Of a stretch of DNA of 64,000 nucleotides, positions 18,011-25,328 are shown in pieces (positions within the stretch are counted from its first letter, which is position 1; each line of letters starts with the position of its first letter). Both the position numbers and the translations under genes were made by a program. The DNA is taken from the NCBI RefSeq assembly GCF_009668025.1, contig NZ_WJXZ01000005.1:62001-126000 (forward strand), in the 5' to 3' direction. This DNA comes from Larkinella terrae (GTDB lineage Bacteria; Bacteroidota; Bacteroidia; Cytophagales; Spirosomataceae). The notes under the pieces were generated by a model. The model saw only the letters and a program-made list of their open reading frames with translations, ran no database searches and was not told the DNA's origin.

Positions 18011-19766
18011 CCAGACACTCACCATGAAAGGCCGACTGATCCAACATTACCGCATTGAAACCTTACTGGGTGAAGGTGGAATGGGGACGGTTTATCAGGC
18101 AACCGATATGCTGCTTCAGCGGTTGGTGGCGGTCAAAATGCTGCATTCGCACCTGGTTTCGCAGACGACCTTCATGGAACGGTTTCGGAACGAAGCTTTG
18201 ATTCTGGCGCGACTCAATCACCCAAATATCGCCGTTGTCTACAATTTTCTGCAGGAAGGCTCTGATTATTTCATGGCGATGGAATACGTCGAAGGCGACA
18301 GCCTGGAACCGCTGATTCGGAAAGCCGGGGCGATGTCGCCCGCCATTGCTGCGGAGATTGTCAGACAGGGACTTGAAGGCATGGCGCATGCCCACCGCAA
18401 GGGAATTCTGCACCGCGACATCAAACCGGCCAATCTGATGCTGACGCCCGAAGGCACCGTCAAGCTGATGGATTTCGGAATTGCCCGCGTCAAAGGCGAA
18501 CAGCGATTAACCCAGGCCAACCGGATTGTCGGAACGCTCGAATACATGGCCCCGGAACTGATTGAAGGCCAGGAGCCTTCGCCTGCTTCCGACATTTACG
18601 CGATGGGCGTGTTGCTCTATGAACTGCTTTCCGGGAAACTGCCTTTTGCCAGCCGCACGGATTATGAGTTGATGCAGGCCATTGTCCGCGAAAAACCGAT
18701 CCCGCTTCGGAAACTGCACGGACAGATTCCGAAAGAACTGGAAGCGATTGTTCAGAAAGCGCTGGAGAAAAATCCGGCCAGGCGGTTTGCAGATGCCAAG
18801 GAATTTCAGAAAGCCTTACAGCCGTTTTTTGCCACCGCCCCGATCCTTGATCCGGCCCGGATTTTACCCCCGCTGCCTGCGACGGATGTGGTAGAAATTC
18901 AGCCCAAACGCAAGATTCCAGCCACCAAAAGAGCTATTTCACTCAACCCGGAGCGGTTTTTAACCTGGCAGGTTCCCACCTGGATTCGTTCCAATTGGGA
19001 GCTGTTGCTGGCCGGAGGATTGACTGTCATCGCGGTTATTTTCCTGAGCCTGATGTTGCTAGACCGACCCATTCAGCCCGAACGAAATACGGTAAGTCCG
19101 CAACCTGACGCCGGTTTGTCGGAAAAAAAGAAACCGGAAGTGGCGAAAGATTCTACCGTGACGATTGCTTATTCCGAGCCCAAAGTTGAAGAAACCCGCG
19201 TTTCGTCGCCAACGCCCGATCCGGTTGAAACCGAAGAGCCCAAAACGAAACAACCGAAGAAACCGCGTTCGGAGAAACCCCGGCCAGCGCAGCCTAAAGC
19301 CGTGGAAGAAAAACCGGTTCCGAAAACGAAAGATGAACCGGTTTTGCCCCCAACTACCGAGCCGACACCTGAGCCTGTCAAACGTCCGGTTACGCACAAG
19401 TCGGTTGCTATCAGGCGGTTGCCGGTGAAGTTATCCCTGAATGCGGATCTTTCGTCATCAAATGCGCAGGAGGGGCAGACCATTCGGTTCCGGGTCATTG
19501 ATGCGGTTGTCACAGAAGGCGAAGTGGTCATTCAGGCCGGAGCAACGGCGTTTGGGGAAGTTACCCGAATCAGACAGGCGGGCAACGATTTGTTCCGCAA
19601 AAAAGACCTGCTCGAGTTTCGGATTTACGCAGTAGAAGCCGCCAACGGCCAGCGACTGGCGCTGCGGTCGGCCACCATCAGTGAGGAATCCAAAGGAAAA
19701 CCGGTTGTTTTCCACTCCGGCCAGACATTTGAAGTCCGCACCGGCGACAGCGTTCTTACTTTTTAA
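18003..19766 (+). CDS. Transmembrane Ser/Thr protein kinase (PknB-like)
   Basis: 587 residues from the ATG at 18003, overlapping the phosphatase stop by 8 bp; an alternative ATG is at 18024. Kinase domain about 15-280: glycine loop LLGEGGMGTVYQATD, VAVKML with the ATP lysine, HRDIKPANLM catalytic loop, DFGIA, and APE in EYMAPELIEG. Membrane helix at about 330-352 (LLLAGGLTVIAVIFLSLMLL). Then a long Pro/Lys/Glu-rich linker and a C-terminal beta-domain (about 475-587; VVIQAGATAFGEVTRI). Unlike PknB it has no PASTA repeats. The extracytoplasmic domain may sense a wall or membrane state. Confidence 0.92.
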   Translation: MNNQTLTMKGRLIQHYRIETLLGEGGMGTVYQATDMLLQRLVAVKMLHSHLVSQTTFMERFRNEALILARLNHPNIAVVYNFLQEGSDYFMAMEYVEGDSLEPLIRKAGAMSPAIAAEIVRQGLEGMAHAHRKGILHRDIKPANLMLTPEGTVKLMDFGIARVKGEQRLTQANRIVGTLEYMAPELIEGQEPSPASDIYAMGVLLYELLSGKLPFASRTDYELMQAIVREKPIPLRKLHGQIPKELEAIVQKALEKNPARRFADAKEFQKALQPFFATAPILDPARILPPLPATDVVEIQPKRKIPATKRAISLNPERFLTWQVPTWIRSNWELLLAGGLTVIAVIFLSLMLLDRPIQPERNTVSPQPDAGLSEKKKPEVAKDSTVTIAYSEPKVEETRVSSPTPDPVETEEPKTKQPKKPRSEKPRPAQPKAVEEKPVPKTKDEPVLPPTTEPTPEPVKRPVTHKSVAIRRLPVKLSLNADLSSSNAQEGQTIRFRVIDAVVTEGEVVIQAGATAFGEVTRIRQAGNDLFRKKDLLEFRIYAVEAANGQRLALRSATISEESKGKPVVFHSGQTFEVRTGDSVLTF

Positions 19767-19811
19767 AAGACTTACAACCAGATTAATACCGAATATAAAC
19801 GTACTTTTCCC

Positions 19812-20444
19812 ATGCGACCTTACTCGTTTACCTTGCTTCTACTTCTGGCCGGATTGTTTGTTTCGACGGCTACGTTTTCGCAAACCATTCGCCAAAAATC
19901 AACTACCGAGGGGCTAAGCATCGGTTTGCAGGGCCACATGCTGGGCTGGTCGTCGGATTACTTTCAGTTTCTGGACGAAAATTCGGGCAACGGCCTGGGT
20001 TTTGGCGGTCGCGTGGGGTTTGGTCTGACACAGCGGTTTGAGGTGTTCGCGCAGTATGACCGGACGAAAATGAATATCAAAAATATTGATGCTGAGTCGT
20101 TTACATTTACGAATTTAACCGGCGGAGTCCGCTTTAATTTTTCGGCAACCACCCACGCCCTGCGGCCGTTTGCGGAGGTCGGCTATGTCCATCGGGTGGG
20201 CAAAGTCGATCAGGTGATCAACAACAATTCGTACGACAATATTCTGTTCAAAGGCGGGGCGGCCCACATAGGAGCGGGGCTCAACTATTACCTCTCCCTC
20301 CCCATTGCCTTGACCGCGAACGGTTCGTTTCAGGTAGGCGGCAAATCGGCAATCGATCTGAACGGCGAACGAACCAGCGACAAAGCCGATGTCAGCACGT
20401 TCCGCGTTTCGCTGGGAGTGATTTTGTTCCTCAGCGAGCTATAG
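19812..20444 (+). CDS. Outer-membrane beta-barrel protein in the kinase/phosphatase run
   Basis: 210 residues. Signal peptide ending near FSQ (about residue 23), then Gly-rich barrel strands (GLGFGGRVGFGLTQRFEVFAQYDRT, FTNLTGGVRFNF, AHIGAGLNYYLSLP, FRVSLGVILFLSEL). It lies 45 bp after the kinase, same strand, and is followed by a 27-bp perfect hairpin, so it closes the unit begun at 15314. The co-location suggests that the kinase pathway monitors or controls an envelope function involving this barrel; that is inference. Confidence 0.8.
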   Translation: MRPYSFTLLLLLAGLFVSTATFSQTIRQKSTTEGLSIGLQGHMLGWSSDYFQFLDENSGNGLGFGGRVGFGLTQRFEVFAQYDRTKMNIKNIDAESFTFTNLTGGVRFNFSATTHALRPFAEVGYVHRVGKVDQVINNNSYDNILFKGGAAHIGAGLNYYLSLPIALTANGSFQVGGKSAIDLNGERTSDKADVSTFRVSLGVILFLSEL

Positions 20445-20455
20445 TTGAAGGAATG

Positions 20456-20526
20456 AACAATGAACAATTAATAATTAACAAGAATCTGATAACCAGCCAC
20501 TTGTTAATTATTAATTGTTCATTGTT
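20456..20526. repeat. Perfect 27-bp inverted repeat built of AACAAT/ATTAAT units
   Basis: The arm 20456-20482 is exactly complementary to 20500-20526, loop 17 bases. Arms consist of short near-repeats (TGAACAAT, ATTAATAATTAAC). It lies between the convergent stops at 20444 and 20540 and probably terminates both transcripts. Confidence 0.8.
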
Positions 20527-20539
20527 AATTCATTTCATT

Positions 20540-21652
20540 CTACACCGCTTCTTCCACCTCGGACGGGGTTTTAGCAACGGCATCGGCGAAGGTTTCTTTC
20601 GCTTTGGCAACCACTTCTTTGGCCGTCGAAACCGCACCTTTGAGATTGTCTAAACCGGTTAATAGGCTTTCTTTTACATCGCCAAACATGTCATCTGCAC
20701 CGGACTTCAATTTTCTGGCTTTGTAACGATAACGTAACTTATCATATTCACTGCTATTGGTGTAGAGAACCGCCAGTGCCGCTCCGGCGAGGACGACAGC
20801 TGCCAGACTGATTCCCCAGGTCCAGGCGGCTGTGTTGTTTTTTTCTTCCGTTTTCGGCTCATCTTTTGGCTCCATGCTTTTGCGCATCCGTTCCGCCAGC
20901 GTTTCCTGCGGAGTGATGTACGACACAACTTCGAGCGCTTTATTGGCAAAACTACCCGGCACCACTTTGTGCGCTCCTTTGATAAACGCGTTGTAGGCAT
21001 CTTTGGCCACCACCGCCGGATCGTCCAGATTCTCAGTTACTTTAGTGTTCGCGGCTCCGGCTTTGTTGAAGAAGTCCGTATCGGTCGCATTGGGCATCAG
21101 GGCCGTTACGCTGATATTCGTACCCTTGAGTTCGTTGATCAGCGATTGCGTAAAATTATTGATATATGCCTTCGTGGCTCCATAAACCGCCATCAGGGGC
21201 ATCGGGGTTACGGAAACAAGTGAGGCCAGATTGAGAATTTTGCCCTCATTGCGTTCCACCATGTCCTTTAAAAAAAGCTTGGTCATCAGCGTGGTTGTCA
21301 GCACATTGAGATGAATGAGCGATTTTTCGCGTTCCCAATCGGTTTCGGTCGCAAACTTCCCGTATAAGCCCACCCCGGCATCGTTCACCAGAATATCAAC
21401 CCGAATATTTTTGTCTTTTACCTGGTTGTAAACGTCCTGCGCGGCATTTTCTTCCGACAAATCCTTGGTAATTACGGTCGTCTCGACGCCATACTCATCC
21501 CAGAACTGGGCACCGAGTTCGTTCAGTTTGTCGGTGCTTCGGGCCACGAGCACGAGGTTGTAACCGTCTTTGGCAAACAGTTTCGCCAGTTCCTGGCCGA
21601 TTCCGCTGGAAGCCCCCGTGATCAGGGCGGTTTTGCTTTCCTGTGTATTCAT
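20540..21652 (-). CDS. Short-chain dehydrogenase fused to a membrane anchor and helical tail
   Basis: 370 residues. The first roughly 255 are an SDR-family NAD(P)-dependent oxidoreductase: TALITGASSGIGQELA for cofactor binding, VNDAG (the usual NNAG with N to D), active-site Ser in LASLVS and YGATK. The remainder is unusual: a charged linker, one membrane helix (about 282-302; WGISLAAVVLAGAALAVLYT) and an amphipathic Lys/Ala/Glu-rich tail (GDVKESLLTGLDNLKGAVS) like YtxH or apolipoprotein-type proteins. A normal SDR ends near 250. The substrate is unknown. The membrane tether suggests a lipid substrate or a stress role; that is inference. Confidence 0.85.
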   Translation of the reverse strand: MNTQESKTALITGASSGIGQELAKLFAKDGYNLVLVARSTDKLNELGAQFWDEYGVETTVITKDLSEENAAQDVYNQVKDKNIRVDILVNDAGVGLYGKFATETDWEREKSLIHLNVLTTTLMTKLFLKDMVERNEGKILNLASLVSVTPMPLMAVYGATKAYINNFTQSLINELKGTNISVTALMPNATDTDFFNKAGAANTKVTENLDDPAVVAKDAYNAFIKGAHKVVPGSFANKALEVVSYITPQETLAERMRKSMEPKDEPKTEEKNNTAAWTWGISLAAVVLAGAALAVLYTNSSEYDKLRYRYKARKLKSGADDMFGDVKESLLTGLDNLKGAVSTAKEVVAKAKETFADAVAKTPSEVEEAV

Positions 21653-21722
21653 GATGAATGCGTTGGTTGATTCGTGTAAACCTAACTGCGTAGCTGGTCA
21701 GTTGGTTAGAAATAATTCGAGC

Positions 21723-22697
21723 TTATTGCAAAAAATCTCCCAGGGCTTTGAAAAACCGCTCCGGTTCCTGCATGTGCGGAATATGACCGACGCCCGCCAG
21801 CTCCACCAGTTTGCCGTTTCTGAGCAGTCGGGCGGTTTGTTTTCCTAATTCGGGATAGTTGCCGTGCTGCGCCTGTAACTCGTTGGAAAGCAGATTTTTG
21901 CCGACCACCGTTCGGTCTGCCTGTCCGATAATGAGCAGGGTAGGCGTGGTCAGCCGGGAAAATTCGTAACAAACCGGCTGTTCATAAATCATCAGGTAAG
22001 TGACGGCGTTGGCCCAGGCAATGGCGTTGAAATCGGGCGATTTCAGGTCGCTGGCCTGCACGCGAACCAGATCGTCGTATTCCGGTTTCCAGACAGGATA
22101 ATAGCTTTTCTGGTATTGCCGGTAGGATTCAGGCGTGGCGGATTGCTCTTTCCGGTATTGCTGCTCGATGGTCTGGTACGGCACGAATGTCTTGTAATCT
22201 TCCAGGCCGATGGGATTTTCCAGCACCAGTTTTTCCACCTTTTCGGGATACATCAGCGCAAACCGGGTTCCCAGCATACCGCCCATCGAGTGTGCCAGAA
22301 CCGTTACGTTCGGAATCCCCAGCGTATCGAGCAGGAGTTTGGTGCTGGCCGCCAGCCGGTGAAAACTGTAATGAATGTCGGGATGCGACGATTTTCCCCA
22401 GCCAATCTGATCGGGAACGATGGCGCGGTAGCCACGTTGGGTCAGCCACTGGATCACGGTTTTCCAGTAGTAGCCATTGAAGTTTTTTCCGTGGAGCAGC
22501 AACACGGTTTTACCATTTGGCTGAGCTGGTTTTACGTCCATGTACGCCATTCGAACCGGTTTCGATTCAATCGTAAGATTCAGAAAATGAACCGGATGCG
22601 GATAGTCTACGCCCGCAAACTGCGCAGAAGCGGTTGGACTGGTCAGGCAGAGCCAGAATGTCCCAGCAATCAGAAGTTGAACGAGGTTGCGAAGCAT
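21723..22697 (-). CDS. Secreted alpha/beta-fold hydrolase
   Basis: 324 residues with a signal peptide (MLRNLVQLLIAGTFWLCLTSPTASAQ). Fold markers are the oxyanion LLHGKNFNGYYW, the nucleophile elbow AHSMGG (Ser at about 140), PTLLIIGQADRTV before the acid, and a C-terminal GVGHIPHMQEPERF with the catalytic His. This is an esterase/haloperoxidase-like hydrolase acting outside the inner membrane, substrate unknown. It is 70 bp upstream (minus strand) of the SDR gene and could be co-transcribed with it. Confidence 0.87.
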   Translation of the reverse strand: MLRNLVQLLIAGTFWLCLTSPTASAQFAGVDYPHPVHFLNLTIESKPVRMAYMDVKPAQPNGKTVLLLHGKNFNGYYWKTVIQWLTQRGYRAIVPDQIGWGKSSHPDIHYSFHRLAASTKLLLDTLGIPNVTVLAHSMGGMLGTRFALMYPEKVEKLVLENPIGLEDYKTFVPYQTIEQQYRKEQSATPESYRQYQKSYYPVWKPEYDDLVRVQASDLKSPDFNAIAWANAVTYLMIYEQPVCYEFSRLTTPTLLIIGQADRTVVGKNLLSNELQAQHGNYPELGKQTARLLRNGKLVELAGVGHIPHMQEPERFFKALGDFLQ

Positions 22698-22873
22698 GAG
22701 CCGGAGTGTTTTTCTTTTTCACATAGCAACAATCATTTTAAGGGATGGTTTGCGATATCTGTTTAGGTCTCATTCTCCTTATGTCTTCAGCTTTTATATC
22801 TATATTCTAAAGTTAATGTCTTCGGTCCATTTGTGTCTTCAGTCTACTTATGTCTTAATTCGACGGTTCAAAA

Positions 22874-23070
22874 AAGCCCTAGGGGCTTAACTCTGGATAA
22901 CCCCGAATGCAATTCGGGGCAACGCTATACCAACTGTCCGATGCAACCCCGGCGGGGGTTGACTCACCCTTTACAAGCGATTCAACCCCGCTGGGGTTGA
23001 CGTGTCTTACGTGATTCCCGCCCCCGAATTGCATTCGGGGTTATCCAAAGTCAAGCCCTTTGGGCTTTAG
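22874..23070. repeat. Nested palindromic element of about 200 bp
   Basis: Three layers of inverted repeats around one centre. Outer: AAGCCCTAGGGGCTT-like (about 22875) and AAGCCCTTTGGGCTT (about 23053). Middle: a perfect 25-bp pair 22895-22919 and 23022-23046, whose arms are themselves palindromic around CCCCGAATGCAATTCGGGG. Inner: CAACCCCGGCGGGGGTTG (22944) and CAACCCCGCTGGGGTTG (22983). The design (small palindromes arranged as one large inverted repeat) is like the 11-12 kb units but unrelated in sequence. No protein is encoded. Confidence 0.82.
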
Positions 23071-23160
23071 TTAGAAATGCGAGTTAGGCTGCGCAGGTAG
23101 ATTAGGACCCATTTTTTCTTAATCGGTTCATAAACGGATCTCCTGCAAAAGCCTACGAAA

Positions 23161-24321
23161 ATGAAAACTTCGGTAATTCTTTCCCTCATTTGCGGCCTGT
23201 CTGTCGTATTCACCACGGCCTGGATGCCCCAGCCCGTTGACAAAACCGCCGATCGTCCGCCCAAAACCGCCCCGAAAGTCCAGCGTTATTTGTACGTTGC
23301 GACACCCGGCGTTCGGAACTACCTCGGCTACGGCGGCCACGGCATTCAGGTATTTGACATCGACAACAATCACCGGTTTGTTAAATTCATTCAGACCAAA
23401 GGGTTTCAGAAAAACGGAAAACCGTCGAACGTAAAAGGCGTCGACGTTAGTTTGGCGACCAACTGCATCTACATCAGTACATTGGAAGCGCTGCAATGCA
23501 TTGATATGTCGACCGAAAAAGTGTTGTGGGAGCGGGAATACGAAGGAGGTGTGGACCGGATTTCGATTTCGCCCGACGGAAAAACCATCTACATGCCTTC
23601 GCTCGAAAAAGAATTCTGGACGGTGGTCGACGCCAAAACCGGGGATGTTATTACCAAAATTGTGACCAATTCCGGTTCGCACAATACGATATACGGCCCG
23701 GCGGGAAAATACGTCTACCTCGCGGGTTTGAAATCAACTATGCTAAACGTGGCCGATGCGAAAACGCACACGATTGCCAAGAAAGTAGGACCGTTCAGCG
23801 CCGACATACGGCCTTTCACCATCAACGGCGCGGAGACGCTGGTGTACGTGAACGTCAACGGACTGCTGGGATTTGAAGTGGGCGACCTGGTGACCGGAAA
23901 ATTTTTACACCGGGTGGTAGTCGAAGGCTTCAACATTGGCGAAGTGAAACGGCACAGTTGCCCGAGCCACGGCATTGGCATGACGCCTGACGAAAAGGAA
24001 ATCTGGCTGTGCGACGGCGCCAACAACCGGGTACACGTTTTTGATAATACGGTGATGCCGCCGGTGCAGAAAACGTCGATTCTGGTGCGCGACATGCCGG
24101 GCTGGATCACGTTCAGCATGGACGGAAAATACGCGTATCCCTCTTCGGGCGATATTATCGACGTGAAAACCCGGAAGATTGTGGCCACGCTCGAGGACCA
24201 GCATTTCAACCAGGTGCAAAGCGAAAAGATGGTTGAAATCCATTTCAGTGGTGGAAAAGCCGTGGCCGCTGGCGATCAGTTTGGCATCGGACAATTGAAA
24301 AAAGCAGCTAATCAGAATTAA
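23161..24321 (+). CDS. Secreted YncE/YVTN-type beta-propeller protein
   Basis: 386 residues, signal peptide (MKTSVILSLICGLSVVFTTAW), then a seven-bladed propeller of about 40-residue repeats: RYLYVATPG, KGVDVSLATNCIYISTLEALQCIDMSTEKVLWE, DRISISPDGKTIYMPSLEK, FWTVVDAKTGDVI, GMTPDEKEIWLCDGANNRVHVFD. This is the cytochrome-d1/YVTN propeller fold. Such proteins in this phylum are periplasmic or secreted and bind ligands; no catalytic residues can be named. It stands alone. Confidence 0.82.
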   Translation: MKTSVILSLICGLSVVFTTAWMPQPVDKTADRPPKTAPKVQRYLYVATPGVRNYLGYGGHGIQVFDIDNNHRFVKFIQTKGFQKNGKPSNVKGVDVSLATNCIYISTLEALQCIDMSTEKVLWEREYEGGVDRISISPDGKTIYMPSLEKEFWTVVDAKTGDVITKIVTNSGSHNTIYGPAGKYVYLAGLKSTMLNVADAKTHTIAKKVGPFSADIRPFTINGAETLVYVNVNGLLGFEVGDLVTGKFLHRVVVEGFNIGEVKRHSCPSHGIGMTPDEKEIWLCDGANNRVHVFDNTVMPPVQKTSILVRDMPGWITFSMDGKYAYPSSGDIIDVKTRKIVATLEDQHFNQVQSEKMVEIHFSGGKAVAAGDQFGIGQLKKAANQN

Positions 24322-24328
24322 ATCCTAC

Positions 24329-24451
24329 TCAAACCGCCTTCTTCCCGTAGAATTCAAAAACCTCATCCGGGTTATCGACCACTCGTCCTTCTATTTCGAC
24401 CGTCAAAGTACTATGTATAGCAAGGTACCTTAGGATGTTGATATCTTTGAG
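24329..24451 (-). pseudogene. Possible C-terminal fragment of a lost gene
   Basis: The minus strand is open for 40 codons and reads DINILRYLAIHSTLTVEIEG followed by a stretch ending FEFYGKKAV and a stop at 24329. It has no start codon, an upstream in-frame stop at 24452-24454, and a protein-like composition. This looks like the tail of a truncated gene. I do not recognise the family, and chance openness is possible over this length. Confidence 0.35.
24442..24449 (+). promoter_or_regulatory. Promoter -7 box for the small secreted protein gene
   Basis: TATCTTTG, a perfect TAnnTTTG element, 67 bp before the ATG at 24516. A good -33 TTG at the right spacing is absent. Confidence 0.4.
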
Positions 24452-24515
24452 TCATCAAACCGGCCGATAAACGGCAGTAGATAACAAAAAAGAATATCCT
24501 TAAACAACAAATCTC

Positions 24516-24908
24516 ATGAAAACGCTATTTGCTTCCGCTTTACTGGCCTTGACGTTGGCCGCTTCCACCACGTTTGCCGCTGACAACCGGGAAGAAAAGA
24601 AAACGAAATCGACTTTCCAGTCGGCGGTTTACCCGATGACGAACAGTATGAAAGTAAACGTGTGTGTGAGCAAGGAAACCGACAGCAAAGTCAACGTTCG
24701 GCTGGTTAACAGCGAAGGACAAACCCTGGCCAACCGGAAACTGGGCGAAGGCCAGGAGGTGGCAACACTTCGCTTTGATTTGAACCAACTGGAAGACGGG
24801 GTTTATAAAGTTGAAATCTCGGACGGAACGAACACGGAAATAAAAACCGTCAAATTGCAAACCAGCACACCGGTTGTTCAGTCGAGCCGGTTGGTGAGCA
24901 TGAACTAA
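24516..24908 (+). CDS. Small secreted protein with Ig-like/T9SS-like fold
   Basis: 130 residues with a clear signal peptide (MKTLFASALLALTLAASTTFA). The mature part has a beta-sandwich look: MKVNVCVSKETDSKVNVRLVN, LRFDLNQLEDGVYKVEISDG, TEIKTVKL. This resembles DUF3244 or sorting-domain-like folds of Bacteroidota (E-D/DGVY-x-V-x-I-x-D-G), but it lacks a long partner protein. It is monocistronic with a strong terminator 21 bp after the stop. Function unknown. Confidence 0.72.
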   Translation: MKTLFASALLALTLAASTTFAADNREEKKTKSTFQSAVYPMTNSMKVNVCVSKETDSKVNVRLVNSEGQTLANRKLGEGQEVATLRFDLNQLEDGVYKVEISDGTNTEIKTVKLQTSTPVVQSSRLVSMN

Positions 24909-24928
24909 GCCATCATCGATCGATTTAG

Positions 24929-24960
24929 AAACCGGCCGGTCGGCCGGTTTTTTTGTTTTT
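24929..24960 (+). terminator. Strong Rho-independent terminator
   Basis: AAACCGGCCG (24929-24938) pairs with CGGCCGGTTT (24941-24950), then TTTTGTTTTT. Confidence 0.9.
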
Positions 24961-25328
24961 AAATAATCAAAAATGTCTGGTTATTCAACTTTAATTTGCT
25001 TAGAATTACTACTTATTTAAAAGAATGATAAATTAGGTAGTGAAACCTATTCCCGCAATTCCTAGGCATTGAAAGCGGGTCACGGCATAATTGTTGCTTT
25101 GATTTGTTGATAATTTAGCTATAATGGTAACAAAGCTTCAACGTGTATCCCAAACTAAAATACACTGGGTTCTGAATTTTTGGTTTTGATCGGGGTTCGT
25201 GATCGGTGTCGTTGTCGGATAAATTTAGTGGAAAACCCTGCGGATTACTGGTGAAAAAGCCACGTTTACCAATAAGTACTTGACTTGAGGAAAAGTACGG
25301 TTTAGTTCATCAATGTTTTTAAAGTAAT
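24961..25328. other. AT-rich intergenic region before the hybrid kinase
   Basis: This stretch of 368 bp is AT-rich and holds no convincing ORF. CTATAATGG at about 25117 resembles a sigma-70 -10 element, but no matching upstream box was found. It presumably carries the promoter of the hybrid kinase at 25329. Confidence 0.4.
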
